Below, piece by piece: positions 26,745-36,115 of a stretch of DNA of 64,000 nucleotides. The stretch's first letter is position 1; every line of letters starts with the position of its first letter. This DNA is from Thiodiazotropha sp037384425. Lineage in GTDB: Bacteria; Pseudomonadota; Gammaproteobacteria; Chromatiales; Chromatiaceae. Where the stretch lies: assembly GCA_037384425.1 (NCBI GenBank), contig JARROA010000003.1:1-64000 (forward strand), written 5' to 3'. The position numbers and the translations under genes are program-made. The notes below the pieces were generated by a model, which was given only the letters and a program-made list of their open reading frames with translations, made no database searches and was not told the origin of the DNA.

Positions 26745-27464
26745 TCAGAGTCCGAAGGTGTTACCGGGGGCCGGTGTGTAGGCGGAACCGACCACCGACT
26801 GGGCGATCAGGGTGGGAGTCTGCACCACGCCACTGAAGACGGTCAGCGGTGCGGTGATGTTGAGCGCGGCACTGGCGGTCAGACTGGCCTGCATGCAGTT
26901 GAGGTTGACCATGCCGCTGGAGACGGTGAAGGTGATGCCAGGTGGGGCGTCGCTGACACGGATCTCATTACCGCCTGCGGTCTTGATGCCGATGGCGGCG
27001 GGGGTGTCATCGAGTTTGACCTCCTGACCCCCGCTTGTGCGGATGGTGATGCTGGCGGGTGCCGAGTCTTTCAGTTCGATCTGATGCCCACCGGCGGTGA
27101 GGATCATCACCCGCTCCTGGCCGCTGTTGTCATCGAACTCCAGAGTGTGGCCGCTGACAGTGCGTAGACGCCGCACACTGGGATTGATGTCGCTTTCGGG
27201 GGGACGCTGCTGACCGTTCCAGAGGAAGCCGATGACAAAAGGATGGTCAAAATCGCCATGCTCGAAGGCTACCAGCACCTCATCGTCGATTTCCGGCATG
27301 AAGAAGGCGCCCCGTTCGTTGCCTGCCATGAAGGCGGCGATGGGGGCCCAGGCACTGCGTTCGCCCTCCGCCAGCCAGGGAAACTCAACCTGGATGCGCC
27401 CCTCGCCTGCCGGGTCGTCCCGATCCTTCACCACACCGATCACCACTCCAGGGAAACGGCTCAT
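26745..27464 (-). CDS. Spike protein, gpV/VgrG C-terminal half (part of Afp8)
   Basis: 239 residues. The N-terminal OB-fold (VVIGVVKDRDDPAGEGRIQV, RSAWAPIAAFMAGNERGAFF, PEIDDEVLVAFEHGDFDHPF) is the gp5/VgrG oligomer-binding region. It is followed by a repeated GG-x-x-I-x-L needle (GGHQIELKD, GGQEVKLDD, GGNEIRVSD), which trimerises into the puncturing beta-helix. In Afp/PVC this half is fused to the gpD-like half; here they are separate genes overlapping by ATGA. A short C-terminal tail ends in Gly-Leu. Confidence 0.9.
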   Translation of the reverse strand: MSRFPGVVIGVVKDRDDPAGEGRIQVEFPWLAEGERSAWAPIAAFMAGNERGAFFMPEIDDEVLVAFEHGDFDHPFVIGFLWNGQQRPPESDINPSVRRLRTVSGHTLEFDDNSGQERVMILTAGGHQIELKDSAPASITIRTSGGQEVKLDDTPAAIGIKTAGGNEIRVSDAPPGITFTVSSGMVNLNCMQASLTASAALNITAPLTVFSGVVQTPTLIAQSVVGSAYTPAPGNTFGL

Positions 27465-28666
27465 GCGCCACCCCCGCTCTCGTCTTCCCGGCGAGCATTG
27501 AAGCGCACTGTGTAGCCCCGGTCGTTCATGGTGTGGGTGGTCTCGGTGATGAAATAGGTACCGCTGAAGCGTGCCCCCAGCTGACTGATCTCTACCCGCT
27601 GGCCCGCCCGCAGGTCGGGCAGCCCGATGCAGGTAGCGCTTGCCTTGACCATCTCCTTCTCACGTTCCTGCAGGATGGCTATGGCCCGCTGTCTGGCCTG
27701 GGCCTGGGTGAAGACCGGCTCGTCGACCACCACCTCCTCGCGCGGGTCGCAGCGCTCCAGCAGCTCGTGCAGGTCCCGATTGCGGCTGAGGCGTCGGTCG
27801 TTGAGGTCTACGGTGACGCTGATCGGCTGCCGGCGGCGGCGGTTCCAGCCGTTGACGGTGACCGATTTGACCTGATTGGCGGTGGTCAGGGTTGGTTTGA
27901 ACTCCATCAGGGTGCGGCCCCAGGCCAGCTCGTAGGTCACATCGCGCAGCCCCGCCTGGTCGCCCCCCTGGGAGGGTCCGAAGTAGAGTTCACGCCCGTT
28001 CTCCCCCTCCCGCACGAAGACCACATAACCCCGCTCCCGGGCTCGTGTCAGCAGGAAGTCGATGTCGTACTGGTTGCGCTGGGCCACGTAGTCGATGGGA
28101 CTCTCGTCGGCCTTGGCGTTGGCGTCGGTGACGATGGGCAGCGGAAAACGACTGCGGCCACTCTGGCGGTCGCGCAGGGTGGCAATGTTCTCGGCGATTT
28201 CTGAATCCTTCTTCTCGGTCCAGGCAGTGGTGTACTGCTTGCGACGCAGCTGATGCAGCACGTTGAGGCCGCGCACCATGAGAGTGGGTGCGCCGCCGCC
28301 GTTGAAGCTCGGCTCCATGGTGGTGAAGGTGCCGGTCATCATAGTCCTGAGATCACCCACATAGCCCATGCTGACCTGCACCTCCTTGTTGCATGGCTCG
28401 AACAAGCGGTGGAGATGGCTGTCGCTCCCCTGCAGGGTATCGCTGGTCTCGGCACCGACATATTTGAAGTCGTTGTTGACGTCGTCCCAGTTGCTGACCG
28501 TCAGCTCGAAACTGTCGATCTCCTTGATGCTGTCCTTGTAGGTGCACTGCAGGACGTCGCGCAGTACGTCCCGCGGCAATCCCACCCCCTCGATGCGAAT
28601 CTCGAACTGGGGTACGTAGAAGCCGCCTTGGGCCCGGGATGCATCGCTCAGTGTCACCACGCTCAT
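27461..28666 (-). CDS. Spike base, gpD/gp27-like half (part of Afp8)
   Basis: 401 residues of the phage late-control gpD/VgrG N-terminal type. Markers: GVGLPRDVLRDVLQCTYKDS, IDSFELTVSNWDD, FEPCNKEVQVSMGYVGDLRT, the RQYTTAWTEKKD-like LysM-independent core and ARERGYVVFVREGENGRELY. gpD-like proteins form the trimeric hub under the spike. GGAGGAAACG precedes the ATG at 28666; a longer version starting at 28735 would overlap the previous gene with unrelated sequence. It overlaps the gpV-like gene by four bases, so the two halves are probably made in step. Confidence 0.9.
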   Translation of the reverse strand: MSVVTLSDASRAQGGFYVPQFEIRIEGVGLPRDVLRDVLQCTYKDSIKEIDSFELTVSNWDDVNNDFKYVGAETSDTLQGSDSHLHRLFEPCNKEVQVSMGYVGDLRTMMTGTFTTMEPSFNGGGAPTLMVRGLNVLHQLRRKQYTTAWTEKKDSEIAENIATLRDRQSGRSRFPLPIVTDANAKADESPIDYVAQRNQYDIDFLLTRARERGYVVFVREGENGRELYFGPSQGGDQAGLRDVTYELAWGRTLMEFKPTLTTANQVKSVTVNGWNRRRRQPISVTVDLNDRRLSRNRDLHELLERCDPREEVVVDEPVFTQAQARQRAIAILQEREKEMVKASATCIGLPDLRAGQRVEISQLGARFSGTYFITETTHTMNDRGYTVRFNARREDESGGGA

Positions 28667-28676
28667 CGTTTCCTCC

Positions 28677-29378
28677 TCACTCGATCGGCGGGATGGTGAG
28701 AAAACGGCCCGGGTCGATGCGCCGAGGATCCTCAACCCCGTTCTCCTCGGCGATGCGCCGCCACTCGGCGGAACGCTGGTAGTGAGTGGCGGCGATGGCG
28801 CTGAGGGTCTCGCCTCGCTGGATCACATGGGCCTGGGTACGGTCCGGCGAATTGAGGTTGAGCTGCTGCAGCTGTTCATCCAGGGTCTTGTACTCGCGCA
28901 GTGTGACAGTGAGGGTGGCGCGCAGGGGGATCCCGTCCGGGTTGAACAGGGTGAACTTCTGATCCACCTTCTCAACCAGGCACTTGAAGCCATTGCGGCG
29001 CTGGTTGCCGATGTGGCTGGAGACATCGTTGCCGGGAAACTTGTCATTCCAGATGAATTCGCAGACTGGTGGCGCATGACGGCCCGGCTCGATCTTCACC
29101 AGCTCGTAAATGCGGTCGGTCAGGGTGGTGACACTGGTGGCGCCGCTGCCCATGCCTTGGTCTGTGGTGTCGAAGAAGAGTTCCAGGGAGAGGGTCTCAT
29201 TCTGCCCGCGCACGAACTGCAGCAGGGGGGAATCGAGACCGGGGATATTGATCTCCGCCAACTGGGCGTTCTTGCGCAGGCTCAGCTCCTTGGGATTGAA
29301 CTGAACCGGGATGAACTCCATCTCCGCTGGCGGTCCTTGCCAATTGGCGACGATCATGGCGGGTTGTGGCTGTTCCAT
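28677..29378 (-). CDS. LysM-containing baseplate/tube-junction protein (Afp7-like)
   Basis: 233 residues. The N-terminal part (FIPVQFNPKELSLRKNAQLA, LLQFVRGQNETLSLELFFDT) is typical of the CIS tube/baseplate family next to LysM. The last ~50 residues form one LysM domain (HVIQRGETLSAIAATHYQRS, IAEENGVEDPRRIDPGRFLT). In Afp7/gp53-like proteins this links the spike hub to the tube. ATG 29378 overlaps the preceding stop as TGATG; a TTG one codon earlier is possible. The LysM here is more likely structural than a cell-wall binder, because the protein lies inside the particle. Confidence 0.9.
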   Translation of the reverse strand: MEQPQPAMIVANWQGPPAEMEFIPVQFNPKELSLRKNAQLAEINIPGLDSPLLQFVRGQNETLSLELFFDTTDQGMGSGATSVTTLTDRIYELVKIEPGRHAPPVCEFIWNDKFPGNDVSSHIGNQRRNGFKCLVEKVDQKFTLFNPDGIPLRATLTVTLREYKTLDEQLQQLNLNSPDRTQAHVIQRGETLSAIAATHYQRSAEWRRIAEENGVEDPRRIDPGRFLTIPPIE

Positions 29379-29575
29379 CAATCACCCCCCCGCAGTTCGG
29401 CCGCCACGCCGCTGCCGATGCGTTGTTCGCTGGCGACCCGCTGGCTATGGGCGGTCTGCTCATCAACCGCGACCAATACCGCCTCCACTAATAGCTGCAC
29501 TACCCGGGGAGAGAGTAGTGCCCGGTCATCCACCGCCTGTACCTTGCTGAGGATCTCGCCGATGTCTACATCCAT
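29378..29575 (-). CDS. Small eCIS protein at the Afp6 position
   Basis: 65 residues: MDVDIGEILSKVQAVDDRAL, then a helical LLVEAVLVAVDEQTAHSQRV segment and a polar tail. It lies between tube 2 and the LysM gene, exactly where Afp/PVC operons have a short uncharacterised protein (Afp6, often DUF5908). Size and a central hydrophobic helix agree, but sequence similarity is too weak to claim the family. ATG 29575 is two bases after the tube stop; a longer start at 29644 would lie inside the tube gene. Confidence 0.6.
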   Translation of the reverse strand: MDVDIGEILSKVQAVDDRALLSPRVVQLLVEAVLVAVDEQTAHSQRVASEQRIGSGVAAELRGGD

Positions 29576-29577
29576 GG

Positions 29578-30132
29578 TTATACCCCTTGGTTGATGCCGA
29601 AGCTGAGGGCGGCGGCGCCGTAGCCTACATAGGGCACCTGCCACAGTCCCTCGTGGGCGATTTCAATCGCCTCGATGGCCACCGCGCTCTGCCCGGCGTT
29701 GAGGGTGGGGCCGGTGTAGCGCACCGGCAGGCCGCGGCGGAAATACCAGATGTTGTTGGGAATGTGCAGATCGTTCTGTAGTACGATGATGCCGTCGCGC
29801 CGTTTACCCTGGCCCTCGGCGAAACCGTAGTGCCAATCCCACAGAGCGGTGCCGGCCCCTACTCCCTTTTTCAGGGTGAGGTTCTGCCACTTGACCCGGG
29901 TCGGAAATTTCAGGGTGGTGCCGTTGCGCCCCCCCTCCTCGATCTCCTCCATGTCGAGGGACATCTCCAGTCCGCTGCACTCGGAAAAGCCGCCCAGGGC
30001 GACATCGGTCACGGCCGAAATGGCAGCGCTTTTGACCGAGGTCCAGGTGCTTGTGGTATCCAGCAGGCTGATGAGGAAGTTGTGGCTCATCAGTGGATCT
30101 GTGCGCAGCCCGAGGGCGCCCAATGCGGCCAT
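29578..30132 (-). CDS. Inner tube protein 2 (gp19/Afp5-like)
   Basis: 184 residues of the T4 gp19 tail-tube fold. Markers are HNFLISLLDTT, GGFSECSGLEMSLDMEEIEE, TLKFPTRVKWQNLTLKKGVG and the closing AVAIEAIEIAHEGL. It has a longer C-terminus than tube 1 (QVPYVGYGAAALSFGI), which may make it the adapter tube ring near the baseplate, as Afp5 is. The ATG overlaps the sheath 2 stop by one base (TGATG). Tube proteins form the hexameric channel that carries cargo. Confidence 0.9.
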   Translation of the reverse strand: MAALGALGLRTDPLMSHNFLISLLDTTSTWTSVKSAAISAVTDVALGGFSECSGLEMSLDMEEIEEGGRNGTTLKFPTRVKWQNLTLKKGVGAGTALWDWHYGFAEGQGKRRDGIIVLQNDLHIPNNIWYFRRGLPVRYTGPTLNAGQSAVAIEAIEIAHEGLWQVPYVGYGAAALSFGINQGV

Positions 30133-32186
30133 CAGCCACCTCCCTTGAGTGTGTTTTCGGCGGCAATCTCGAAGGCGTTGCCGCTACGCCCGACCCGCAG
30201 CACGATGAACTCGAAGGGCTTGGCCGGTGCCACACCGATGTCGACCCAGAGATGGCCCAGATTGCGTTCGTCAGGCGGGTTGTTCTCCTCATCGCACTTG
30301 ACGAAGAGGGACTGCTCCACGCTGTCGCCGGCCAGTGCACCCTGCTGCCACAGGGCGATGAGAAAGCTCATCAGGGTCAGCCGCAGTTTGTTGCGGGTGT
30401 CGTGGTCGTTGGGTTCGAAGGCGGCCCACTGAACAGAGAGCTCCACCGCCTTTTTGATCATCAGCATCAGGCGGCGCACATTGACATATCGCCAGTCGGA
30501 ATCGCTGCTCAGGGTGCGCGCCCCCTGGATACGTATCCCCCGACCGGGCATGCCGCGGATCAGGTTGATCCCCTCCTGGTTGAGCATCCCGTGGCGTTCG
30601 TCATCGAGCATGAGTGTGAGATCTTGGCACCAAGCCAGCGGACGGTTGGCCGGCGCCTTGTGCACACCGCTCTCCCGCTCCGCCGCTGCGTACTGACCCA
30701 ACACATGGCCACTGGGGGGAATCTCCCGCGTGGGCTCGGCCACCCCCCGCAGAGGGTCGATCACCGACAGCCAGGGGTGGTAGAGGGCAGCATATTTGCT
30801 GTCGAAGCGCTGGCGCCAGGCGCGGATCGGGGCTATGCCCAGGTTCTGGTCACGGGCGGTCTCGTAGGGGGGGTCCAGCACGGCGATGCGGTCGCGCCTT
30901 GCCTCACAGTGGGCCACCAGATCAGCCTGTATCCGATAGATACCCTGCGTATCGAAGATGGGCGGGGCATCGATAGCTGCCGCGCCGACGGGCGCTGCCG
31001 TGGGGGGTGCGACGGGTGACAGGCAGGGGTCGGGCTCACAGGGGGGCAGAGGTGCCCTGACCGCCACGGGACGGGGCTGGATATGCAGGTCGGGCAGAGC
31101 CAGTGTCGCCACCTCGGCGACCTGGTCAAGGGCACGGAAGCCCCGCGCCCCCGCCGCCTGGTTCGCGGCATCATCGCCCGCCTGCCAGGGTGAACCGGCG
31201 AAATCCTCCACCCGCAGCCTGGAGAGGGCGTCTTCTCCCCCCTCCAGCGTCAGTGCAGCTCCGGGGGTCACCGAGAGCGGGACCCATTGTTGCAATGGAT
31301 CTGTCTGAAACAGCTGGTGGCGATAGGCTGGGTGGAGTCTCTCATCGAAAGGGGGTCTCAGCTCCTCAATCACCAGCAGCGGCGGCGCCGCGGGAAAGGT
31401 GCCGTCAGTGCTCACCTCGGTTGGGTATTGCGGTTCTCTCAGAACTTGGGGTCCGTATCTGTCGCTCTCGGGAATCAGGGAGAGCCCTTCGTAGACCGCC
31501 ATTGGCCGTCCGCGATAGGTGAGCGCCAAGGTGTAATCCTGGGTCTCCAGCTGAATCTCCCGGTCACTATCGAAACCGCTCAGCGCCGCTTGATAGGGCA
31601 GTGCCCATTGGGAGTCGTCGCTGACCCAGGTCAGCCGCTGTCTCACCGCATCAACCTCCGACAGCACCCGCCAGGCTTCCACGCCCCCCTGTGAGAGCCG
31701 CACCAGGCTGCCGCGAGAGAAACCGCTGACCGAGGAAACCCCAGCTCCCTTGGCGTCGGCCTGTCCTGCAGCGATCACCACCTCTGCGGCACGCCTTGGC
31801 GACAGGGTCAGGCCGATGGCGTTACCCCAGCTCCCGGAGGTCACCGCCCGCAGCCGCCAGACCGGTACGCCGCCGGGAGTGCTGATGGACAGGGAGGCGT
31901 GACGCACCCCCCCGGCGGGATCACGGCAGGCCACCCGCACTACCCAGCAGCGGCGGCCACCGTTCTCGAAGAAGCCCCGTACTGCATAGGCCAGAAAAGC
32001 GTTACCACTGAAGTCGCCGAAGTGGGCCTGAAACTGGCGCCATGACTGTACCGGTACCGGAGTATCCACCGGACCTCGCTCAGCGATGCCGACAAAGCCG
32101 GGAACGTCGCTGCGGATGGCGGCAATGGCCCCCTCCCCCGCATCGAAGCGCTGGTAGTAGACTCCGGGTGTCTGATAGGTGGTCAA
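30132..32186 (-). CDS. Tail sheath protein 2 (Afp2/3/4-like)
   Basis: 684 residues. The start TTYQTPGVYYQRFDAGEGAI, FVGIAERGPVDTPVPVQSWR and the GSWGNAIGLTLSPR segment are sheath N-terminal signatures. The C-terminal domain has YHPWLSVIDPLRG, PPSGHVLGQYAAAERESGVH, KAPANRPLAW, the GRGIRIQGARTLSSDSDWRY strand and FIVLRVGRSG. It starts with TTG at 32186 behind GGGGAG; no nearby ATG fits. A proline/alanine-rich insert (PCEPDPCLSPVAPPTAAPVG) sits near residue 390. It probably contracts with sheath 1 to drive the tube. Confidence 0.92.
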   Translation of the reverse strand: MTTYQTPGVYYQRFDAGEGAIAAIRSDVPGFVGIAERGPVDTPVPVQSWRQFQAHFGDFSGNAFLAYAVRGFFENGGRRCWVVRVACRDPAGGVRHASLSISTPGGVPVWRLRAVTSGSWGNAIGLTLSPRRAAEVVIAAGQADAKGAGVSSVSGFSRGSLVRLSQGGVEAWRVLSEVDAVRQRLTWVSDDSQWALPYQAALSGFDSDREIQLETQDYTLALTYRGRPMAVYEGLSLIPESDRYGPQVLREPQYPTEVSTDGTFPAAPPLLVIEELRPPFDERLHPAYRHQLFQTDPLQQWVPLSVTPGAALTLEGGEDALSRLRVEDFAGSPWQAGDDAANQAAGARGFRALDQVAEVATLALPDLHIQPRPVAVRAPLPPCEPDPCLSPVAPPTAAPVGAAAIDAPPIFDTQGIYRIQADLVAHCEARRDRIAVLDPPYETARDQNLGIAPIRAWRQRFDSKYAALYHPWLSVIDPLRGVAEPTREIPPSGHVLGQYAAAERESGVHKAPANRPLAWCQDLTLMLDDERHGMLNQEGINLIRGMPGRGIRIQGARTLSSDSDWRYVNVRRLMLMIKKAVELSVQWAAFEPNDHDTRNKLRLTLMSFLIALWQQGALAGDSVEQSLFVKCDEENNPPDERNLGHLWVDIGVAPAKPFEFIVLRVGRSGNAFEIAAENTLKGGG

Positions 32187-32202
32187 GACGTCGGCTCCCC
32201 GG

Positions 32203-32643
32203 TCAGATCTCTAGGGTCAGACCTTCGTGAATCAGCTCGATGGTCTCGATCGCCACCTCGTTGCCGCTGGCATTGAAGCTGGGAGCCTCGATCTTGTTGG
32301 GCCAGGCGTTCTCGAAGTTCCAGCGCATCACATCGTTGCGCTCCTCGTCCATCAGAATCACGGAACCGTTACGCCGGTCTGCCACCCCATTGACGATATT
32401 GCCGTACCAGTCCCACAGGGCACTGTTCTGGGTATAGCCACGCTTGAGGGTGATATTGGCGTATTTGCGCAGGCCGATGAGCTTGCGCACCGTGAGGGGG
32501 ATGTCGGTCCCCTCCCGATAGTCCACCGAGTCGCCGTCGCTGGAGAGGCCGCTACATTCGCTGAAGCTGCCCGCCTCCAGGCCGTCGATCTCGATACGAA
32601 AGTTAAAGCCGCGATAGGGATCGGTGCGTTCGCCGGTTGCCAT
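32203..32643 (-). CDS. Inner tube protein 1 (gp19/Afp1-like)
   Basis: 146 residues, the usual length for Afp1/Pvc1. Markers are DPYRGFNFRIEIDGLEAGSF, SECSGLSSDGDSVDYREGTD, LRKYANITLKRGYTQNSALW and AIETIELIHEGLTLE. A likely stacked-hexamer tube subunit. GAGGAAAGAG precedes the ATG. It lies between the two sheath genes; having two sheath-tube pairs side by side differs from the Afp order of one tube, three sheaths, one tube. Confidence 0.93.
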   Translation of the reverse strand: MATGERTDPYRGFNFRIEIDGLEAGSFSECSGLSSDGDSVDYREGTDIPLTVRKLIGLRKYANITLKRGYTQNSALWDWYGNIVNGVADRRNGSVILMDEERNDVMRWNFENAWPNKIEAPSFNASGNEVAIETIELIHEGLTLEI

Positions 32644-32658
32644 CTCTTTCCTCCTAGA

Positions 32659-35600
32659 TCAATCTTCCGCGTGGGCGGTCCAGAGTCCGATGCGTATGAT
32701 CACGAACTCGGCCGGTTTCACCGGCGCCACACCAATCACGCAGATCAGGCGCCCGTTGTCGATATCGGTTTGGGTCATGGTGGTGCGGTCGCACTTGACG
32801 AAGAAAGCCTCTTCCGTCTTGGTGCCCTCAAGGGCGCCGTTGCGCCAGACTACGGTGAGGAAGTTGGACACCGTTCGGCGCACCCGCGCCCACAACGGTT
32901 CCGCATTGGGTTCGAACACCACCCATTGCAGGCCCCGGTCGATAGAGGCCTCGATAAAGATCAGCAGGCGCCGCACGTTGACATACTTCCAGTCGCTGTC
33001 ACTGGTAATCACCCGTCCGCCCCAGATCCGTATGCCGCGGTTGTCACGGCGAAAATCGCGAATCACATTGATATTGACTGGGTTGAGGATGTCGTGCTCG
33101 CCCTTGTTGAGGCTGCGCTGGAGACCGGTGATGCCGCGCACCACCTCATTGGCTGGAGCCTTGTGCACGCCCCGTTCGATGTCAGTTCGGGCGTAGACTC
33201 CGAGCATATGGCCGCTGGGAGGCAGCGAATAGTCAGCCACCTGCGCCAGGTTGGTCGGATAGGGATCGGGCACCAGCAGCCAGGGATGGTAGAGGGCCGC
33301 ATATTTAGTGTCGAACTGCTGCCGCTGTGCTTGTATGTCGTTCAGTGAATCGTTGGGGGGCGGGGTACCGTCGAGCACCGCGAAGCGGTAGCGCATCAGC
33401 TCACAGTGATTGATGAGAGTGCCTTGCATACGGCTGCTGGTACGCCCGGGACAGGCCACCAAACTGATATCGTCGTGATTCCTGAAACTGAAGAGTCCGG
33501 TGCGGTTGGCCGGCTCCCGGTCATCGACACCGATGTAAGTGGCATCGGTGATGGTGTCCACCGAATCGTTACCGTGAATCAGGGCCTGACGGGCGGGCTG
33601 TTCGCGTCCGTCGGGAAGGATGTCGACCAGGATCTCTGGGCCCAGACGAACCGATTCCAGTTCCGCCTGGTTGGCGGCTTGGTCGCGCACCCGGATATAC
33701 CAGGATTCACCCTCTGGCCGGCGGTCGGAGAGGCGAAGATCGCCATCGATGTCGCCCACCACCCGCTCCACGTAGCGACTGTGGCGATGGTCCAGGGAGA
33801 GATGGCGGAAAACCTCGCTGGCGATCACCGTATCGTTACGCGAAGGCAGCGCCGGATCGGGTTGTCGCAACAGCATGACGCCAAGGCGGAACTCCCGGGA
33901 GCGCACACTGAGACTCCCTTCCAGCGCCAGGGTATCCTGCTGCTCCACCGAGAGCGCCGCCGCGAGGGTGGCGGTACCGTCACTGCGGCTGATTGCATTC
34001 ACCTTCACTGCGTCACCGACCACCGTGCCGCTGGTCGGATGCAGCAGCTCGAGCACGCTGCCCGCCTCCACCCCGGAGAGGGAGGAGAGCCGTAAAGTGG
34101 TGGGGTTGACCATGCCGGTGACGCTGGCCCTCGACACCAGGCCACTCTCTTCATCCTCCACCATCACCCGCAGGCGATTTCCCCAAGCACCGGCATCCAG
34201 TGCCTGGGCGGTGATCAGTGCTTCGCGCCCCACCATGGCCGAGCCCGCGGTATGGGGACGCGCCACCGCCTCGGTGAGGGTCACTGTCGCCGGGGTGAAA
34301 TCACCGCCGAGGGAGGATTCGGCGTCGGCGCTGAGACGATGGTAAAACTGTTCGGCGCTGGGTGTCGTCACCCGCATATAGCCATCCTGGACATAGCTAT
34401 CACCATCGCTGACGGTACAGATCTGCGCGCCCTCCTCAGCATCCAAACCCAGCACGCAGGACTGCAGGCCAGCCGATGTGGGCGGAGTCTGACGTCGCAC
34501 CTCTGTACCGGCCGTGTGGGTGTTGACCAGAGCCTGCTGGAGAATGACGTTACCAGCATCTGGCGCCACTCCGCTGGTTCCCGGGAGGCTGTCTACGGTG
34601 ACGTATTCATCATCCGGAGCCGTCCCAATACGCAGCACGTCACCGGTAGAGAGACCCAGCCTGTTGTCCAGGGCGATCACGCTGCTATCGGCTTCGACAG
34701 CCGACGTAGTGCTCTTGGCCACCGGTTGCACCACTTCACCCGCATTGTGCACATTGGCCATGCCAGCGGTCAGGGTTATCTGGTTGGTGGCGGTGTCGAT
34801 CAGCAACAGGGTGGCGTTCTCCGCCGTGGCAGGCACATCGGCGCCTATGATGACCGTATCGCCCACCGCCAGTCCGCTGGCGTCGTCCAGCGTGATGCTG
34901 GTGTCTCCCACCACGGAGGGACCAGCCGCCAGTGTGCGGTCGTCGTCGGCGAGCACCACCGCCTCCACCAGACTACCTGCCGGATACGCTTCATAAGCGC
35001 CAGCGGTCAGATGGAGCAGGCTGAGATCGCCTATGCGGCGTACCTCACGGCGGCTGGCATCGGCGTTGTCGACCAGCACCAAAGTGGTACGGACGTCGAA
35101 ATTGCCTCCACGATCGTCCACATAGATGAGGCATGCCCCGGCACCGGCGGCCAACCCCAGATTGGCATTGTTGATGGAGCCGATGACCAACGGAGTCACC
35201 GTCGAAGCCGCGGCGTGGTCCATACGCAGGGGGCTGGCCAAGCGCACTCGGGCCCGGTCGGTGGCTGTGATGGTGACCTCGGCGACAAAGTGATACTCCC
35301 CATCACTGCCGTCGATCTCGATCAGCGTCTCCACTGCGGCGCTGACGTTGGCCTCGAGGGTGGTGATGTCGGCCGCGGCACCCTGCAGCTCCAGGGTAGT
35401 GTCGGCAACATCGGCGGCCGCGGCCAGAGTGAAGACCGCGGTGTAGTTGGCACCGACGGTGGGAGGAATATCCTCCGTGCGGTCGAACTGGTCGACGCTG
35501 TCGCCCAGGGCATGGGAGAAACTGAGAGGGAAATTGATCGACACATGGGTGTTGTTCGCCGCGGTCCCCAATAGCGCCACCTGACGGTAGTCTGCATTGC

Positions 35601-36072
35601 TGCCGTCACCGATGCGGATCCAGTCGCCCACAGTCAGGTCGGAGATGTCCAACGCATAGGCCAGCGGCAAGTTCGCGGCCGTGCCGGTCTGCTCGTCGAT
35701 GGAGCGCAGCAGGCGGGTCGTGGCGGAGGCGGCGTCGCCACGGTCGAACAGCTGAGTCAGCGCAGAGCCGGCCCCGGCGGTATCGAGCACCCGTGTGATA
35801 TAAACCCGCTTGCCGCCGTTGGAGAAGAAGCCCTCCACCGCATGGGGTAGATAGCAGTGGGCGCCGTTGGCATTGGAGAAGTCGATCCGGTTGAGGCCGC
35901 CGCCGAACCAGCGGCTGAACTCGCCGGTGCTGGTAATCAATATCGGCGTGTTGACTGGGCCCCGTTCTGTCACGCCGAGCATGCCGGCGGTGCTGGTGCT
36001 GACCCCCTCGATGGGTTTGGCGCCGCTGTCCACTTCTTCAACATAAACCCCTGGTGCGAGATATTCGGGCAT
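32659..36072 (-). CDS. Tail sheath protein 1 with large inserted beta-repeat region
   Basis: 1137 residues, roughly twice a normal sheath. The N-terminus (PEYLAPGVYVEEVDSGAKPI, MLGVTERGPVNTP, AVEGFFSNGGKRVYITRV) and the C-terminal half (GAWGNRLRVMVED, KYAALYHPWLLVPDPYPTNL, GHMLGVYARTDIERGVHKAP, RGIRIWGGRVITSDSDWKYV) are canonical. Between about residues 130 and 615 lie several ~70-80-residue modules of similar plan (SITLDDASGLAVGDTVIIG, SVIALDNRLGLSTGDVLRIG, each followed by a strand and H-x-AG-x-x-V), likely beta domains on the outer surface. GAGAGG precedes ATG 36072; a longer in-frame start enters the upstream gene. The insert could decorate or stabilise the particle or bind surfaces. Confidence 0.9.
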   Translation of the reverse strand: MPEYLAPGVYVEEVDSGAKPIEGVSTSTAGMLGVTERGPVNTPILITSTGEFSRWFGGGLNRIDFSNANGAHCYLPHAVEGFFSNGGKRVYITRVLDTAGAGSALTQLFDRGDAASATTRLLRSIDEQTGTAANLPLAYALDISDLTVGDWIRIGDGSNADYRQVALLGTAANNTHVSINFPLSFSHALGDSVDQFDRTEDIPPTVGANYTAVFTLAAAADVADTTLELQGAAADITTLEANVSAAVETLIEIDGSDGEYHFVAEVTITATDRARVRLASPLRMDHAAASTVTPLVIGSINNANLGLAAGAGACLIYVDDRGGNFDVRTTLVLVDNADASRREVRRIGDLSLLHLTAGAYEAYPAGSLVEAVVLADDDRTLAAGPSVVGDTSITLDDASGLAVGDTVIIGADVPATAENATLLLIDTATNQITLTAGMANVHNAGEVVQPVAKSTTSAVEADSSVIALDNRLGLSTGDVLRIGTAPDDEYVTVDSLPGTSGVAPDAGNVILQQALVNTHTAGTEVRRQTPPTSAGLQSCVLGLDAEEGAQICTVSDGDSYVQDGYMRVTTPSAEQFYHRLSADAESSLGGDFTPATVTLTEAVARPHTAGSAMVGREALITAQALDAGAWGNRLRVMVEDEESGLVSRASVTGMVNPTTLRLSSLSGVEAGSVLELLHPTSGTVVGDAVKVNAISRSDGTATLAAALSVEQQDTLALEGSLSVRSREFRLGVMLLRQPDPALPSRNDTVIASEVFRHLSLDHRHSRYVERVVGDIDGDLRLSDRRPEGESWYIRVRDQAANQAELESVRLGPEILVDILPDGREQPARQALIHGNDSVDTITDATYIGVDDREPANRTGLFSFRNHDDISLVACPGRTSSRMQGTLINHCELMRYRFAVLDGTPPPNDSLNDIQAQRQQFDTKYAALYHPWLLVPDPYPTNLAQVADYSLPPSGHMLGVYARTDIERGVHKAPANEVVRGITGLQRSLNKGEHDILNPVNINVIRDFRRDNRGIRIWGGRVITSDSDWKYVNVRRLLIFIEASIDRGLQWVVFEPNAEPLWARVRRTVSNFLTVVWRNGALEGTKTEEAFFVKCDRTTMTQTDIDNGRLICVIGVAPVKPAEFVIIRIGLWTAHAED

Positions 36073-36115
36073 AGTTCCTCTCCTGTAGTGCCTCGGAAGC
36101 GCACAAAAACGTCGG

